Assembly (NCBI GenBank): GCA_000827265.1
Contig: KN834776.1
Location: 234,708 to 298,707, forward strand
From: Collybiopsis luxurians FD-317 M1
Lineage: Eukaryota > Basidiomycota > Agaricomycetes > Agaricales > Omphalotaceae
Direction: 5' to 3'
DNA length: 64,000 nt
Positions 32,888 to 44,300 of the stretch are shown in pieces. Made by a program: the position numbers and the translations under genes. The notes under the pieces are model-generated. The model had not been told where the DNA came from, made no database searches, and was given only the letters and a program-made list of their open reading frames with translations. Positions within the stretch are counted from its first letter, which is position 1. Each line of letters opens with the position of its first letter.

Positions 32888-35662
32888 CTATCGTGGTGTT
32901 TGATGTCTGGTTGGACTCTGAGGAGTGAACCAAGAACTATTGTTGATATCCTCCACATTAAGAGAAACCAATGTTGCCAACTGATGGAGAAGGTCCATTT
33001 GATTTGACATCATTGGGCGACCTCTCCAGTCCTGGTATGCCCATACAATGAAGGATTGTATTGCGCCAGTTTCAACTAGATTGTTTGCTTCATGCTGGCA
33101 CAGTACTGAGAGAGTAGCCAGCCATTGAAGCAGTGCTTGATGGCTGATGGTACCAATTGAGGAGAAGTAAACCTGAACAGCATTCAGAAAGTGTCCATCA
33201 ATCAATGTTTTTCTTTGAATGTCAACATTCCGTGATTCATATGCTAAAGCAATCAAGAGTTGAAATGCCTGGACTTTGGAACTTAAACTCATTGTGGGTT
33301 TAGTCGAGATAACAATATGAACAAGTTCTTGAACACTGCATGTGGCGTTCAAGTTTTTAAGGCATGTACGAATGGCAATTTGTATGTTCATCGGTATATC
33401 CTCTCTGAAATATTTATCTGGATCCGATATTGCTGTTTCCTTTAAATATACATATACTCTTGGGTCCATTTTTTCAGACAGAGCTATCACAGCAGTGTAA
33501 TTGAGTTTCTTCTGAGGTGCAAATACAGCCTTGAAAACCTCCGCAGTAGTAGCATGGTAATCTTTGTCATCCCGCTGTGGTTGACTTAGGAGCTCTATTC
33601 CAGCCAGTATGAGCTTTTCATATACTAATCCAATAATTTTTTGGCAGTTAAAATATTCTGGAAACCTCAAAATCCTTGAAAGCGAAGCACAAACCATGTA
33701 TTGTAGGTCTTTAACTCTTTGGTTTTCATTTAAATATGTAACCAGATCTACATCTGGTATAGCCTGAGTCAAAATTGCAAGTGCAAGTGCAAGAGAAGTA
33801 TCAAATGGATGGGGGGGATTATCTCCTACAAAGCCCAAGGTAGCTTGCTTCACTTTAAGGAGATGTACAAGAAGTGGCACTATACGGGATTCCAAAGATT
33901 TGTCTGAACGTAAAGCTGTCCACATACTAATGTCATTTTTTTTTCTGCGTGACATTTCCAGAGTCAAAGTTTCAATCATCATTCTTGTATGAAGGGGAGG
34001 TGATTCATCCAGACTAGTTTTATCACATATTATCTGTAGTAGGTCAGTAATTTTATTGAGCATCCTGCAAGCACAGATACAAGCAGCAAAAGCAGGTTGA
34101 TCTTGCTGGAGAAATGTCTCAATCATTTGGATATGTTCATATATATGTTCGGCCTTCTCTGATCCCCGACCATGTCTTCCAGTCCTAATGGCAAGATTTG
34201 ATTGGATTTTCCATAATGCGCGTGCATAAAGCTCAATGTCAGCAAAGGAATGGTTCTTTGCTTTCAGGCATATGAGAAATTCCCTTTGTACTGGCTGGAG
34301 AAGATTTTGAAGAGTATTTACATCATCAAAATCTGCAGAAAGCCCAGCTAAAGATTGAATACTGTGCCCTAAAGTTGATTTATTAGTGGATGTACAGATC
34401 ATCCACAGAATAGCCTGACCATCAAGCCTATGAGTTATGAGTTGCTCCTGAACATATTGGACTTCATCATTGTACTCTGAAGGTAACTTCCACAGTAAAA
34501 TCCTTGATTGAGAGCTTCTACTGAATTCATTTTGGATATTGCCCTTTTTGACATATCTTTTAATAGTACTGAAAGCAGGAAGAAAAAGTGGATATAACAA
34601 ATAAAATATCCAATATATGGGGACCAGTGTGCATTGACAGATGTATAAAGTAGTTACAAAAAGTTCAAGTGACCATTGATAGATGTATGAAGTAGTTACA
34701 AAGAGCTTAAGTGTTCTCAATGACTGTTTGAAATATAGGAAAACAGTACCATCTGCAAATTTTCGGAGTGGATATGCACCCTGATATACTAATGGCGATA
34801 TAGCTGTTTTCCAGGGAGAGTTGTAGATTGCAGGAAGCAGAAAACTAGCTACATGGAACAAGCCAATGCATCCTATGCATACAGTTGAGGTTATGGCAAT
34901 GTATTCATTTACAGAAAACAGCCATATTGATAGGCCCAATAAGAACAGTATTATGCAGATTGAAATTGCAAAGGGTAAAAATCCAATTATCTCAGGAGTT
35001 TTCCATTTAATCAGAGCATCATATCGATGCTGCCTTATGCGGGCCCGAACTTGGTGTGATGAAGGAAGACCAGCAGAGTATGCATTCAGCCATTGCTTTA
35101 TCAGCATGCCTATTGCAGCAGCACCCAAGGAGCAAGCCAATGAGATGAACCAAAGTCCACTGACCAAAACATTCCTTGATGAAAAATTAAATGCCACTGG
35201 CACTGAATTGGGCTGGGCTGTATTAGCTTGGGGGTTTTTGAGACTTTGAGCAATATCCATGAGCAGAGTGTTGGTCAAGTCTTGTGCACTGGGACCTAAA
35301 GTCTGCACAGTGAAAATAGCAAATGCAGTTACCACCGCAGAAAACAGAGTAGCCTTACAATGGCCCAAACTCATCAGAAAAGATTATCAATTATATCAGA
35401 ATGAGAAGTGTTTACCACAATAAGCATAGTATCAATGTTCTGATTCCACTGTTTGAGCAGTTCTTCATCATGTGAGTCAGCTTCTTTTGTGTATTCTTGC
35501 CAAATTGTTGCATTTGAGGACATTTCTTGTTCGTATTCATCTCTTCTTTCCTGCTATACAGAAGTAAGCACATTGATTGAAATCTGTACAGCTGGCATTC
35601 CAGCCCAAGCAATTGAACAGAGCAAGGGAATTACTTACGAAGGACGTTGTAAGTGAATTCAT
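32888..35662 (-). CDS. DUF6535 multi-pass membrane protein, 875 aa
   Basis: Three exons (35662-35639, 35553-35416, 35353-32888; introns 85 and 62 bp) join in frame. The second intron lies inside the family signature: exon 2 ends WNQNIDTMLIV and exon 3 begins ATLFSAVVTAF, which together give the characteristic DUF6535 start. Helices follow at FSAVVTAFAIFTVQTL, WFISLACSLGAAAIGMLI, FLPFAISICIILFLLGLSIW and ITSTVCIGCIGLFHVASFLL, with the conserved KQWLNAY...RARIRQHRYDALIKW loop between helices 2 and 3. A further hydrophobic stretch lies near residues 250-275. The C-terminal ~600 residues look alpha-helical and repeat-like, with no domain I can name. DUF6535 proteins are abundant in Agaricomycetes and uncharacterised. 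The 24-nt first exon is the least certain part. The gene sits between the two NLR loci, on the same strand as both. Confidence 0.85.
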
Positions 35663-36479
35663 TTTTGGATTGGTACGCCTGATTAAGCCTTGTTCAGAGC
35701 GGGGGAATCACGAATATAGATTAGATGAAGTCTTTTATAGGGTGTATTTGAATTATATACCTATATAGTAAACCTCAAACTGATTGCCACTGGACGTGCA
35801 CATTGACAGACGGACAGATGATGATGATGGGTTCGATTTGACAATTTCACCTGATAGTCTCAAATAATCGGATCAATACATACGATTGATCGGACGACTG
35901 ATGCTATGTATTCATAGTGACCTGGGTTATTTTACAGCATTGGCGAAACATGTTAATTCCTCAGTAAATAATTTACAACTTTTACTGAAGCTCGGACTTG
36001 AGAGCGATACTCCCTTAAGATCCCCGGCATCTTCGGCTCTAGCTTATGAACGACGGCTCATGCCGTTAGCACCGGTAACTTAATGACCGGTACCCGCTGC
36101 CATTGATTCCCACCAGCTATCATCGCTTCCCGCTCGCTGTCACCGCTTCCGATTCACTGTCATCGCTTCCCGCTCACTGTCCTGCCTCCCACCTTTTCCA
36201 AAGGATAGCTATTTTGTTAAGTTACTACTCTGTATCTATTTTACTATATCAAGTAATATAATAGAAGCTTGAGTGCGAGCGACGCCCTATGGAAACAGTG
36301 TTAGGAATGGTGCAAAAAGGATGTAGATACAGGTCAGTAGTAGTTGAGGCGCAACATTTCTCAAATCAATTGGCCTCGTAGTAGCAGACCCATCCATTCA
36401 CTGCCCCGCCTCCCGCCCTTTGTAGCCCTGCGCTCCTTTGTGATAGGGATATTGAGTGACACATGATGATTTATCTCTT
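35663..36479. other. Intergenic with a short minisatellite
   Basis: The upstream side of the DUF6535 gene. At about 36118-36182 a 20-bp unit (CATCGCTTCCCGCTCACTGT) repeats about three times with small changes. Nothing else is supported. Confidence 0.45.
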
Positions 36480-38420
36480 GAGGTAACTTACTTGGGACAT
36501 CGCAGCTGCCGACTGCTCTAGGAGTGAATTCAATAATCACACAGCCTTGGATAAATATGGCAGGCTTGGCACGAAACCAAAAAAAGAAAACCATGCACGC
36601 GTCATTTCCTGACTGATCCTTACGCGCGGTTGAAGTTCGTCCGTGCTATTATGTATACCTTTTCTAAAAATTTTGCACTCACACCAATCGAGTGGCCAGA
36701 ACAAGCCAGAGCCGGTCCAATCTCTGACCCATTCTCACCGTTTCTCGTGGATGACTTTCCTTGAGTCTAAAGCATCGCCTCATGATTAATTTACAGCAGC
36801 CCTGGGATCAAATTCACCCATAGCCGCTGCCCTACCGATCTAGGGCCTTTCGAGCGAAGTCCTACTTCAAGCTGTAGCTTCGGTCGAATAAGATACTCGC
36901 ATCGTCTCATTTATGGTCGCATTCCTTGTCCCAGATCTTCTCAGGGTCCTAACCTGGGTATAGGTATACGTATGATGGGGTAGTGTCCAGAATGGTAACA
37001 GGGGAAGTCGAAGAAAACAGGGAACAGCTTTCCCGTTGTCGAACTTTCTATTAACAGGAAATAAAGACCCGAAATAGCGGAATAGCTACCTTTTCACTTT
37101 ACTTCAAAGCTTGCTTGTTTGCTCTTCCGTCACCCAACAGTGTCCTTACTTTCACGTAGAATATTATCATCATCGGAAGGTTGAGACGCGGTCGTTCATT
37201 AGCAGCCTGTCGCCGAGTTCGAAAAGTCAGCTTCGGTCATTCGCGAACACCAGTATAGCAAGTCGGCCGAGGTATATAGGCTCCTCCTCATTAGTTGAAG
37301 TAGGACATGACAGCGAAAACAGTTGCATGCACTCTATATGCACGCGCCGACACAGAGTACATGCTGTGTGATTTCTGGTACGTACCCACTTGCATTTAAA
37401 AATATCCATCCATCTACGGTACCATGACTACGTACACGATAGGTTACAGGTAACAAAGAGTTCTCCTTCGCTGTTCCCTCCCTCCATTGCATGTTCGAAA
37501 CCTGAAAGGAAAACAATCATTAGCAAACACAGAACCCTAGCGCACACGAACACGTTGACAAAAAGGGCACCAAAGTGCCCAAAGGCCCAAAAGCTCAGAA
37601 ATAACTTCTAGTTGATTCTTTTTGTATTAGTCTCATCAACGGGAAAGAAGATGGGAGGAAAAGGGTGGCGATAGAGGAGAGGTTGCGGAGAAGGGCGAGG
37701 GAAGAGGTAAGGGACTCACCAAAGACCGGGAGATGAGGTTCACAATGTGACTCCAAGGTGCAGGCGGAGTCTGACCGTATGCCTTGCATCGCATCCGAGC
37801 GACATGCAAACCGATGGCGTTGCTTGGAGTCTAAAACATACCCCACATCGGACTGAAAAAAATTGAAAGATGGAGTTAGAAAGACGTCGTACGCAAAGGA
37901 GCAAAAATAAAATAGGAGGATATCGAATATCAGATGGGGTTGCCCGAAAGATTGAGCTGTGGCGGGCAGTTTCGGTAGCATATAGTACGAAGACCGTCGT
38001 GATAAAAGCATCATGCGAATGTGACGAGGAACAAAGGGGAGGCGGGGAGTAATAGACATTCAATATACTCACTATCATTGCCTTCATTAGTGGTACTCAT
38101 TACCGCGCTTTCAAGACCTGAGTTCACCCTTACACGATAAATTGCTCTGACTCCATGCCATGATTGACAGACCAACGGATAGCTGGAGAAAGGAAGCGAG
38201 ATTAGAACGATGTTGGTTGAGCGAAGGAAGAAAAGAGGCGAGATTGAAGGGTTCATTGTTTTATAAAAACAGCATTGGAATTGTCGTCAATTAGCGAACT
38301 CGCGTAAAAGCTTGTGTCAGGCGGTGCCTCCATGTATATTATCAGAAAAAAAGACAAGGGGCGAAAGGATGAGGGAGAAGAAAAGGATGAAAGACGGAAA
38401 GCTCACCGAGCATGGTCCGG
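36480..38420. repeat. Repeat blocks A and B, copy 3, with no NLR attached
   Basis: Homology to the NLR 5' flank begins at about 36480 (GGACATCGCAGCTGCCGACT), which corresponds to a point only about 95 bp upstream of the NLR2 start codon at 54721. It then runs collinearly through block A (to ~37450) and block B (to ~38420). The side where an NLR should be is instead the unrelated DUF6535 upstream region. The minus strand of B has a long but damaged frame including SDVGYVLDSKQRHRFACRSD. Confidence 0.65.
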
Positions 38421-38719
38421 TCCGAGTGAACGTGTAATTTCAGCGCAAGACACAGAAGGTCAATGTCAGAGAGGGCGTTAAGACGTTGGTGATTATTGAG
38501 GCATCTGGTACAGAGTGTGTAAGTGAATGGGAAACGGAGGAAACGACAAGAAAGAAAAGGATCAGTGGATTGACAGCTATGTTGAAAGCACTGGGCTCTT
38601 TGATGGAGAACACTCAGTAATTACAGAGTACAACATTGGATGGCGAGTGTAAAAGGGGCAATTCAAGAGAAAAGAAACTAAGAACTTGATATTCTCGAAG
38701 ACTTGCACTGAGATCGGTC

Positions 38720-39970
38720 AACGAAGTGCGGATGCAAAAAGCATCGAGGCTTCGGACCGGAAGTGCGCTCAGGTCATCTTACCGACGCTCATCGATATCA
38801 CCACCACAAAACCCTGCCTCGACGACTGTCTCTCAGCTACCCCGTACCATTAGCACCTTCCTCCTTTTCCATAGATCTCATCCTCGGACCCTTGTAAGTT
38901 GGAACATAAAACTTTTGCAATGATGACTTACGATTGTTGCTTGCTCATCGAGTACTTGCACACGCTGGAGGACATTCCATATATTTCGAGGAAAATAGTT
39001 CAGAGGGGGCAAAAGATGAATGAGAGGCTTGATATGAGTTACTAAGAACGACGAAAAGTTATATCCTGGATGTCAGTGTGCGTATGTTTTCGTATTCCAT
39101 TTTTCAGGTGTCTCCCTAGGTCAACGTTCACCCTCAGATATGTCGTCCCTCTTGTCGAATCCTGCTGAGGAAATGAACCTTGTGGATCAAACACCTTTTA
39201 GATAAAACTGCCTCGTTTTCCTTTGATTTCGCTGACAGACTTTCAATCATTACGCTGATCGTTGCTCATAGGTTCTCCGAACCGATTCATCACCTGTGAA
39301 TCCGCGGCAGTAACTACCTATTATCCTTTTCTCCTCCTCTTTTCCTGGCGTAGGCAAATTCCTCGCTCACTCAGAACATATCAGTCCAATCCCTTCACCT
39401 GCCTAAAACGTGTTGAGCTGCGTTCACAATGCGAATACTTGTAACGGTCGAATGGCCAAATATCAGCCAAATATCCACCAACTCCTGTTCCCATCGTTCG
39501 GCCTTGAACTAAACAGGATTATGTATCACCGCCTATGTGTGCTTCCGTTTGCCTCCGCAGAAGCTAATATCGATTGTGTATTGCACCGGCCATCTTACCG
39601 ACGCTCACCGATACTACCATCACCAAACCCTGCCTCAACGACTGTCTCTCAGCTACCCTGTACCATTAATGCCTTCTTCGTCAATTATAATATATCTCAT
39701 CGTCGGATCCCAAGTTGAACCACAAAACTTTGGCTTATGAATTCATTGCTTGATCATACTTGCTGGAGGTATTTCGTCAGTTTTTTATACAGAAAGGGAG
39801 GAAACAGCTCGGAGGGGTAAAAAGATGAGTAGGAGAATGTCTCCCTAGACTAACAGTCATCCTCAGATATATCGTTCCCTTATTGATTCCTGCTGAAGAA
39901 ATGAACCTGGCGGATCGAACGACCTTTTGACAAAAAAATCGAGATCCTTTCTTCTACATTTGCACAAGTA
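38720..39970. repeat. Local ~0.8-kb tandem duplication
   Basis: 38765-39220 and 39590-39940 share CATCTTACCGACGCTCA, GACTGTCTCTCAGCTACCC, CATAGATCTCATC/TATATCTCATCGTCGGA and GAAATGAACCTTGTGGATC/GAAATGAACCTGGCGGATC. The plus strand shows short proline/serine-rich ORFs in both copies, with different ends. I do not consider them genes. The rest, up to 40480, is unassigned. Confidence 0.5.
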
Positions 39971-40479
39971 CGACACAATTAGCTTTCATATCGCTGCGTA
40001 TACTGCTTCTCCTCGATCAGTTCTGTGATGCCAACCTGTATGTGTAGCCCACACCTGCGGGATAATGATGACGGTGGCGCCCACTGTAGTGGTAGTGGCG
40101 TCTACGCACTGTGCTGTCAAACTAGTCCATCGAAGGGTGACGGTCTAGTTGGGAGTATAGTTGATCATAAATATGGTGTATTTTTGCTGGATACTAGCGT
40201 AGTTCAAACTAGTTATCACTCGTTCAAAACACAGAGTACATTCTACATTGTCGTAGCTTCTTCTACTCGATTTTCAATCAACATGGTACCACGACTCCAA
40301 CCTCAACAACTTAGTAGCAAGTTAGATTCTGCTTTGTAAACGCTAAGCGTGCTGCGGCCAGCTCAGCTAATCTCTTCTCCAAATGATTCGCAACTCTGGT
40401 GTCGCTTCAACTATCCCAAGGAATGTAGAACACGATGGTATGCTAGCGATCCTCATTCTCGAAGAGCAGTGGTAAGAGT

Positions 40480-41385
40480 AAAATGTGTTAAATGTCTGTT
40501 CACGCGATTAACAGGATGCGGAAAGAGGGTTGAGGTTGTTGTTCGAAGTCAGAGGCGGTTGTTGACAGGGCAAGCATGTGACGTTGAGCTCGACACACAT
40601 GAAGTTCTCAAAGTGAAGGTGCTTACATGTCGTCTAATGCGGACCCTACAGCTCTGCGGACTTTCTACCTAAAGCTCATAAAAAAACACACGCCCGATAT
40701 CCTGACCCATCTTTGCATCAACGCTCTTCTTCGCTATTCCAGAATCCCAACGATTCTGCTCGAAGGTCCATGGATAGCCCACCCTGGATGGTAACAGAAC
40801 TAGCTCTGTCTCCTCCTTTCCCATCTCCTTGCCCGAGTTTGAATCCATTACCCTCCTGATAATTCCGGATGCTTGGTAGAGCCATTTAATGAGAAGCTAC
40901 GAAGCATGCTCCTCAAACAAGTCGGTGTCCTCGATTCGCTGTTGAGTCAACAATAGTGCGGGCATTCAGGAATGGACTGGTGCTTGAAGTCGACTTGACC
41001 CCAGCTCAAGTCAGCTCATTTCAGCTAAGCGTGAGAGCCGCGGCTACATGAGTCGACTTGCAGCTAGCCGAGCCGCGGTAACACTAGTCTTGGCATCTAT
41101 GGTTATCCTACTCATTATGACTCTCAGCATGCTTACTCAAAGATCAAAGTTACTCTGAAAATAGTAAGGATTGATTCTAAGTCCACCATGATAATTATCC
41201 TTGATACTTATCTTGAACTACCTACGAATACAACATGGTAGATGATTGGAAGTGTTGTAGGGACTGTAGAAAAACTTCGAGTCTACATTCATGGATAAGC
41301 TGGCACAGACTAGGCTGAAGTGGCTCTATTATCTATACAATTACCTTACTCAGACCATGGCATATTTGCATTCTAGATGTAAGTC
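40480..41385. repeat. Partial block C (copy 6) and adjoining unassigned DNA
   Basis: 40490-40970 matches block C (GACGTTGAGCTCGACACAC, CTCTGCGGACTTTCTACC, CAGAATCCCAACGATTCTGC, GATTCGCTGTTGAGTCAAC). From 40975 the similarity stops. A GC-rich patch with GAGTCGACTTG and AGCCGCGG motifs follows (40985-41080), then ordinary sequence up to the NACHT-ankyrin stop codon. Confidence 0.5.
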
Positions 41386-44300
41386 CTATATGTGGGATTT
41401 AAGAATCTGGGCAAGTTCATCATGACCATTTTGCTCTGCAAGGAGTAATGGGGACTCCTGGGCATCAGTGAGAGCGTCAATAGCTGCATGATACTCAATA
41501 AGAAGGCGAGCAACCCCAATATGGCCTTCTTCGGCTGCAAAATGCAGTGGAGTCCAATTGTCATCTGCCTTGGCATCAACAACTGCTTTATTATTCAGAA
41601 GAAGGTGTACGACCTCAAGATGGCCATTCTGAGCTGCAAGACATAGCGGGGTCCTGTCATCAATATCCAGAGCATTGATAGCAGCCCCAGTTTTCAAAAG
41701 AAGGCAGGCAATCTCGCCATGATTCTCCTCTGCTGCAATATGTAGCGGAGTGCAATGATCATTATCCTGAGAATCAACTTCTGCATTGTGGGCCAGAAGA
41801 AGGCGGGCAACTTCGAGATGGCCATTCTGTGCTGCAAAATGCAATGGGGTCCAATTGTCTTCTTCCTTAGCATTAACAGCTGCCTCACTGTTCAGAAGAA
41901 GGTGAGTAACCTCAATATGGCCATGCTGTGCTGCAAGATGCAGTGGGGTCCAATGATCTACTTCTTGAGCATCAACAGCTGCCTTACTGTCCAGAAGAAG
42001 GTGGACAACCTTAAAGTGTCCATTCTGTGCAGCCAGATGTAGTGGGGTCAAGTTACTATTTTCCTGTGCATCAATAGCTGCCTTATGCTCTAAAAGGAGG
42101 TGGGCAACATCATGGTGGCCTTCTGCTGCTGCACTATGTAATGCAGTCCACTTGTCTGTGTTCTTGGCATTAACAGCTGCATTGTGATCCAAAAGCAGTT
42201 GGACAATGTCAAGGTGGCCATTCTGAGCTGCCTTATACAGTGGAGTTGCATGAATATTGGTCTGGGCATCAACAATTGCACCACAGTCCAAAAGAAGTTG
42301 AGCAACCTCAAGGTGGCCATTCTGTGCTGCAAGATGTAAAGGGGTCCAACTCTTGTCTTCTTGGGCATCAACAGCTGCCCTATGTTCCAAAAGGAGGTGG
42401 GCAACTTCAAGGTGGCCAGTCTGTGCTGCAAGGTGTAGAGGTGTTCGATTCTTATTTTCCTGGGCATCAACAGCTGCATTATGTTCCAAAAGGAGTTGGG
42501 CAATCTCATGGTGGCCATTTTGTACTGCATGATGTAGAGGAGTCTGGTTCCTATTTTCCTGGGCATCAACAGATGTTTTGTGTTTTAAAAGGAGGTGGGC
42601 CACTTCAAGGTGGCCATTATGTGCTGCAAGATGTAGTGGGGTCCAACTATTGTTTTCCTGGGCATCAATAACAGCCTTATGTTCCAAAAGAAGGCAGGCA
42701 ATCTCAAGGTGGCCATGTGCTGCTGCACTATGCAATGCAGTCCAATTGTACATATTCTTGGCATTAACAGCTGCATTACAGTTCAAAAGCAACTGTACAG
42801 TTTCAAAGTGGCCATTCTGAGCTGCTTTATGCAATGGGGTTATACTCTCATTAGATTGAGCATCAACAGCTGCCTTATGTTCTAAAAGAAGGCGGGCAAT
42901 CTCAGGGTGACCATTCTGAGCTACAAGATGTAGTGGGGTCCAATTCCTATCATCCTGAGCATCGACTTCTGCATTATGTTCCAAAAGGAGGCAGGCAATA
43001 TCAATGTGACCATTTGCTGCTGCACTATGCAATGCTGTCCAATTGTGCATGTTCTGAGCATTAACAGCTGCATTAAGGTCCAAAAGTAACTCGACAATCT
43101 CAAGGTAGCCATTCTGAGCTGCCTTATACAATGGGGTAATATGATTAATAGTCTGAGCCTCAACAGCTGCTTTACAGTCCAAGAGAAGGTGGGCAACCTC
43201 AAGGTGGCCATTCTCAGCTGCAAGATGCAGTGGGGTTTTATTCTTATTTTCCTGAGCATCAACAGCTGCATTATGTTCCAAAAGGAGCCGGACAACCTTA
43301 ATGTGGCCATTTTGAGCTGCAAGATGCAATGGAGTCCGTTTTTTATTTTCCGGGGCATCAACAGCTGCATTATGTTTCAAAAGCAAGTGGGCAACCTCAA
43401 GATGGCAATTGTGTGCCGCAATATGCAGTGGGGTCCAATTGTTATCATCCTGGGCATCAACAGCTGCATTATGTTTCAATAGGAAGTGGACAACCTCAAC
43501 TTGGTTAATTTTTGAGGCCACGCAGAGAGCAGTACCGGCTGGTCCCCCTTGATCATTGATAATATCTGGAGTTTTTGTCAACCACCCTTGTACATAGTTC
43601 AGTTCTCCTAACCCAGCAGCACAGTAGAGGGCACGAGCATTCTCATTGTAGCTCCTGCCACAAACATTGACACCTCGCCACTTAGTAAACTGCTTTGAAG
43701 CCTGTGGATGCAAGAGCTTTTGTAAGTGTTTCTTAATAGCCTTCATTACTTGGTAATTAGAATTCAGTAAATGTCCCAGCCAGTAATCCGCTACATAAAA
43801 ACCCAAAGGCAAGACCAATAACTCTGCTGGGTACATGAGGTTGCTAATGCACACTTTAGCAAGGGTTGTATGAGCTTCCTCTGGTCTTATCTGGTATTTT
43901 TCATTTGTTTCATTGGAGCACAAGTACTCCTTTATTGATAAATGTGCAAACTGTACAATCCTTGATGACTGCTCCTTCCCATCTCCATCTATGATTTGGA
44001 TTAAAGTGGAGCAAATCTTTAATAGCCTATCCTCTGCATTTAAACTACGATATTCTGGCTGGAGGATAGCATCTCCATTTGATTGGAATTTGACTGCAAA
44101 GACTTCTGCCAACTCTTCTGGTGAGAGTGGGCGTTTAGCATATGCCAAGCATTCAAAAATACGCAATGCATATAGCCTGTTGATACTTGGAATATTCTCC
44201 AGAATGCGCTTATATGTATCATTAAGAGATGTAGGCAGGGTGTCCAGCACTTCAGCTATATCAATTGGTTGACAATCATGCAAAATCTGCAGTTGTTGGC

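Noticed and set aside
42090..43370. Long antisense and alternate-frame ORFs over the ankyrin array (for example 42090-42569 minus and 42240-42671 plus)
   Set aside because: They follow the 99-bp ankyrin period in another frame and are shadows of the real repeat-coding sequence.
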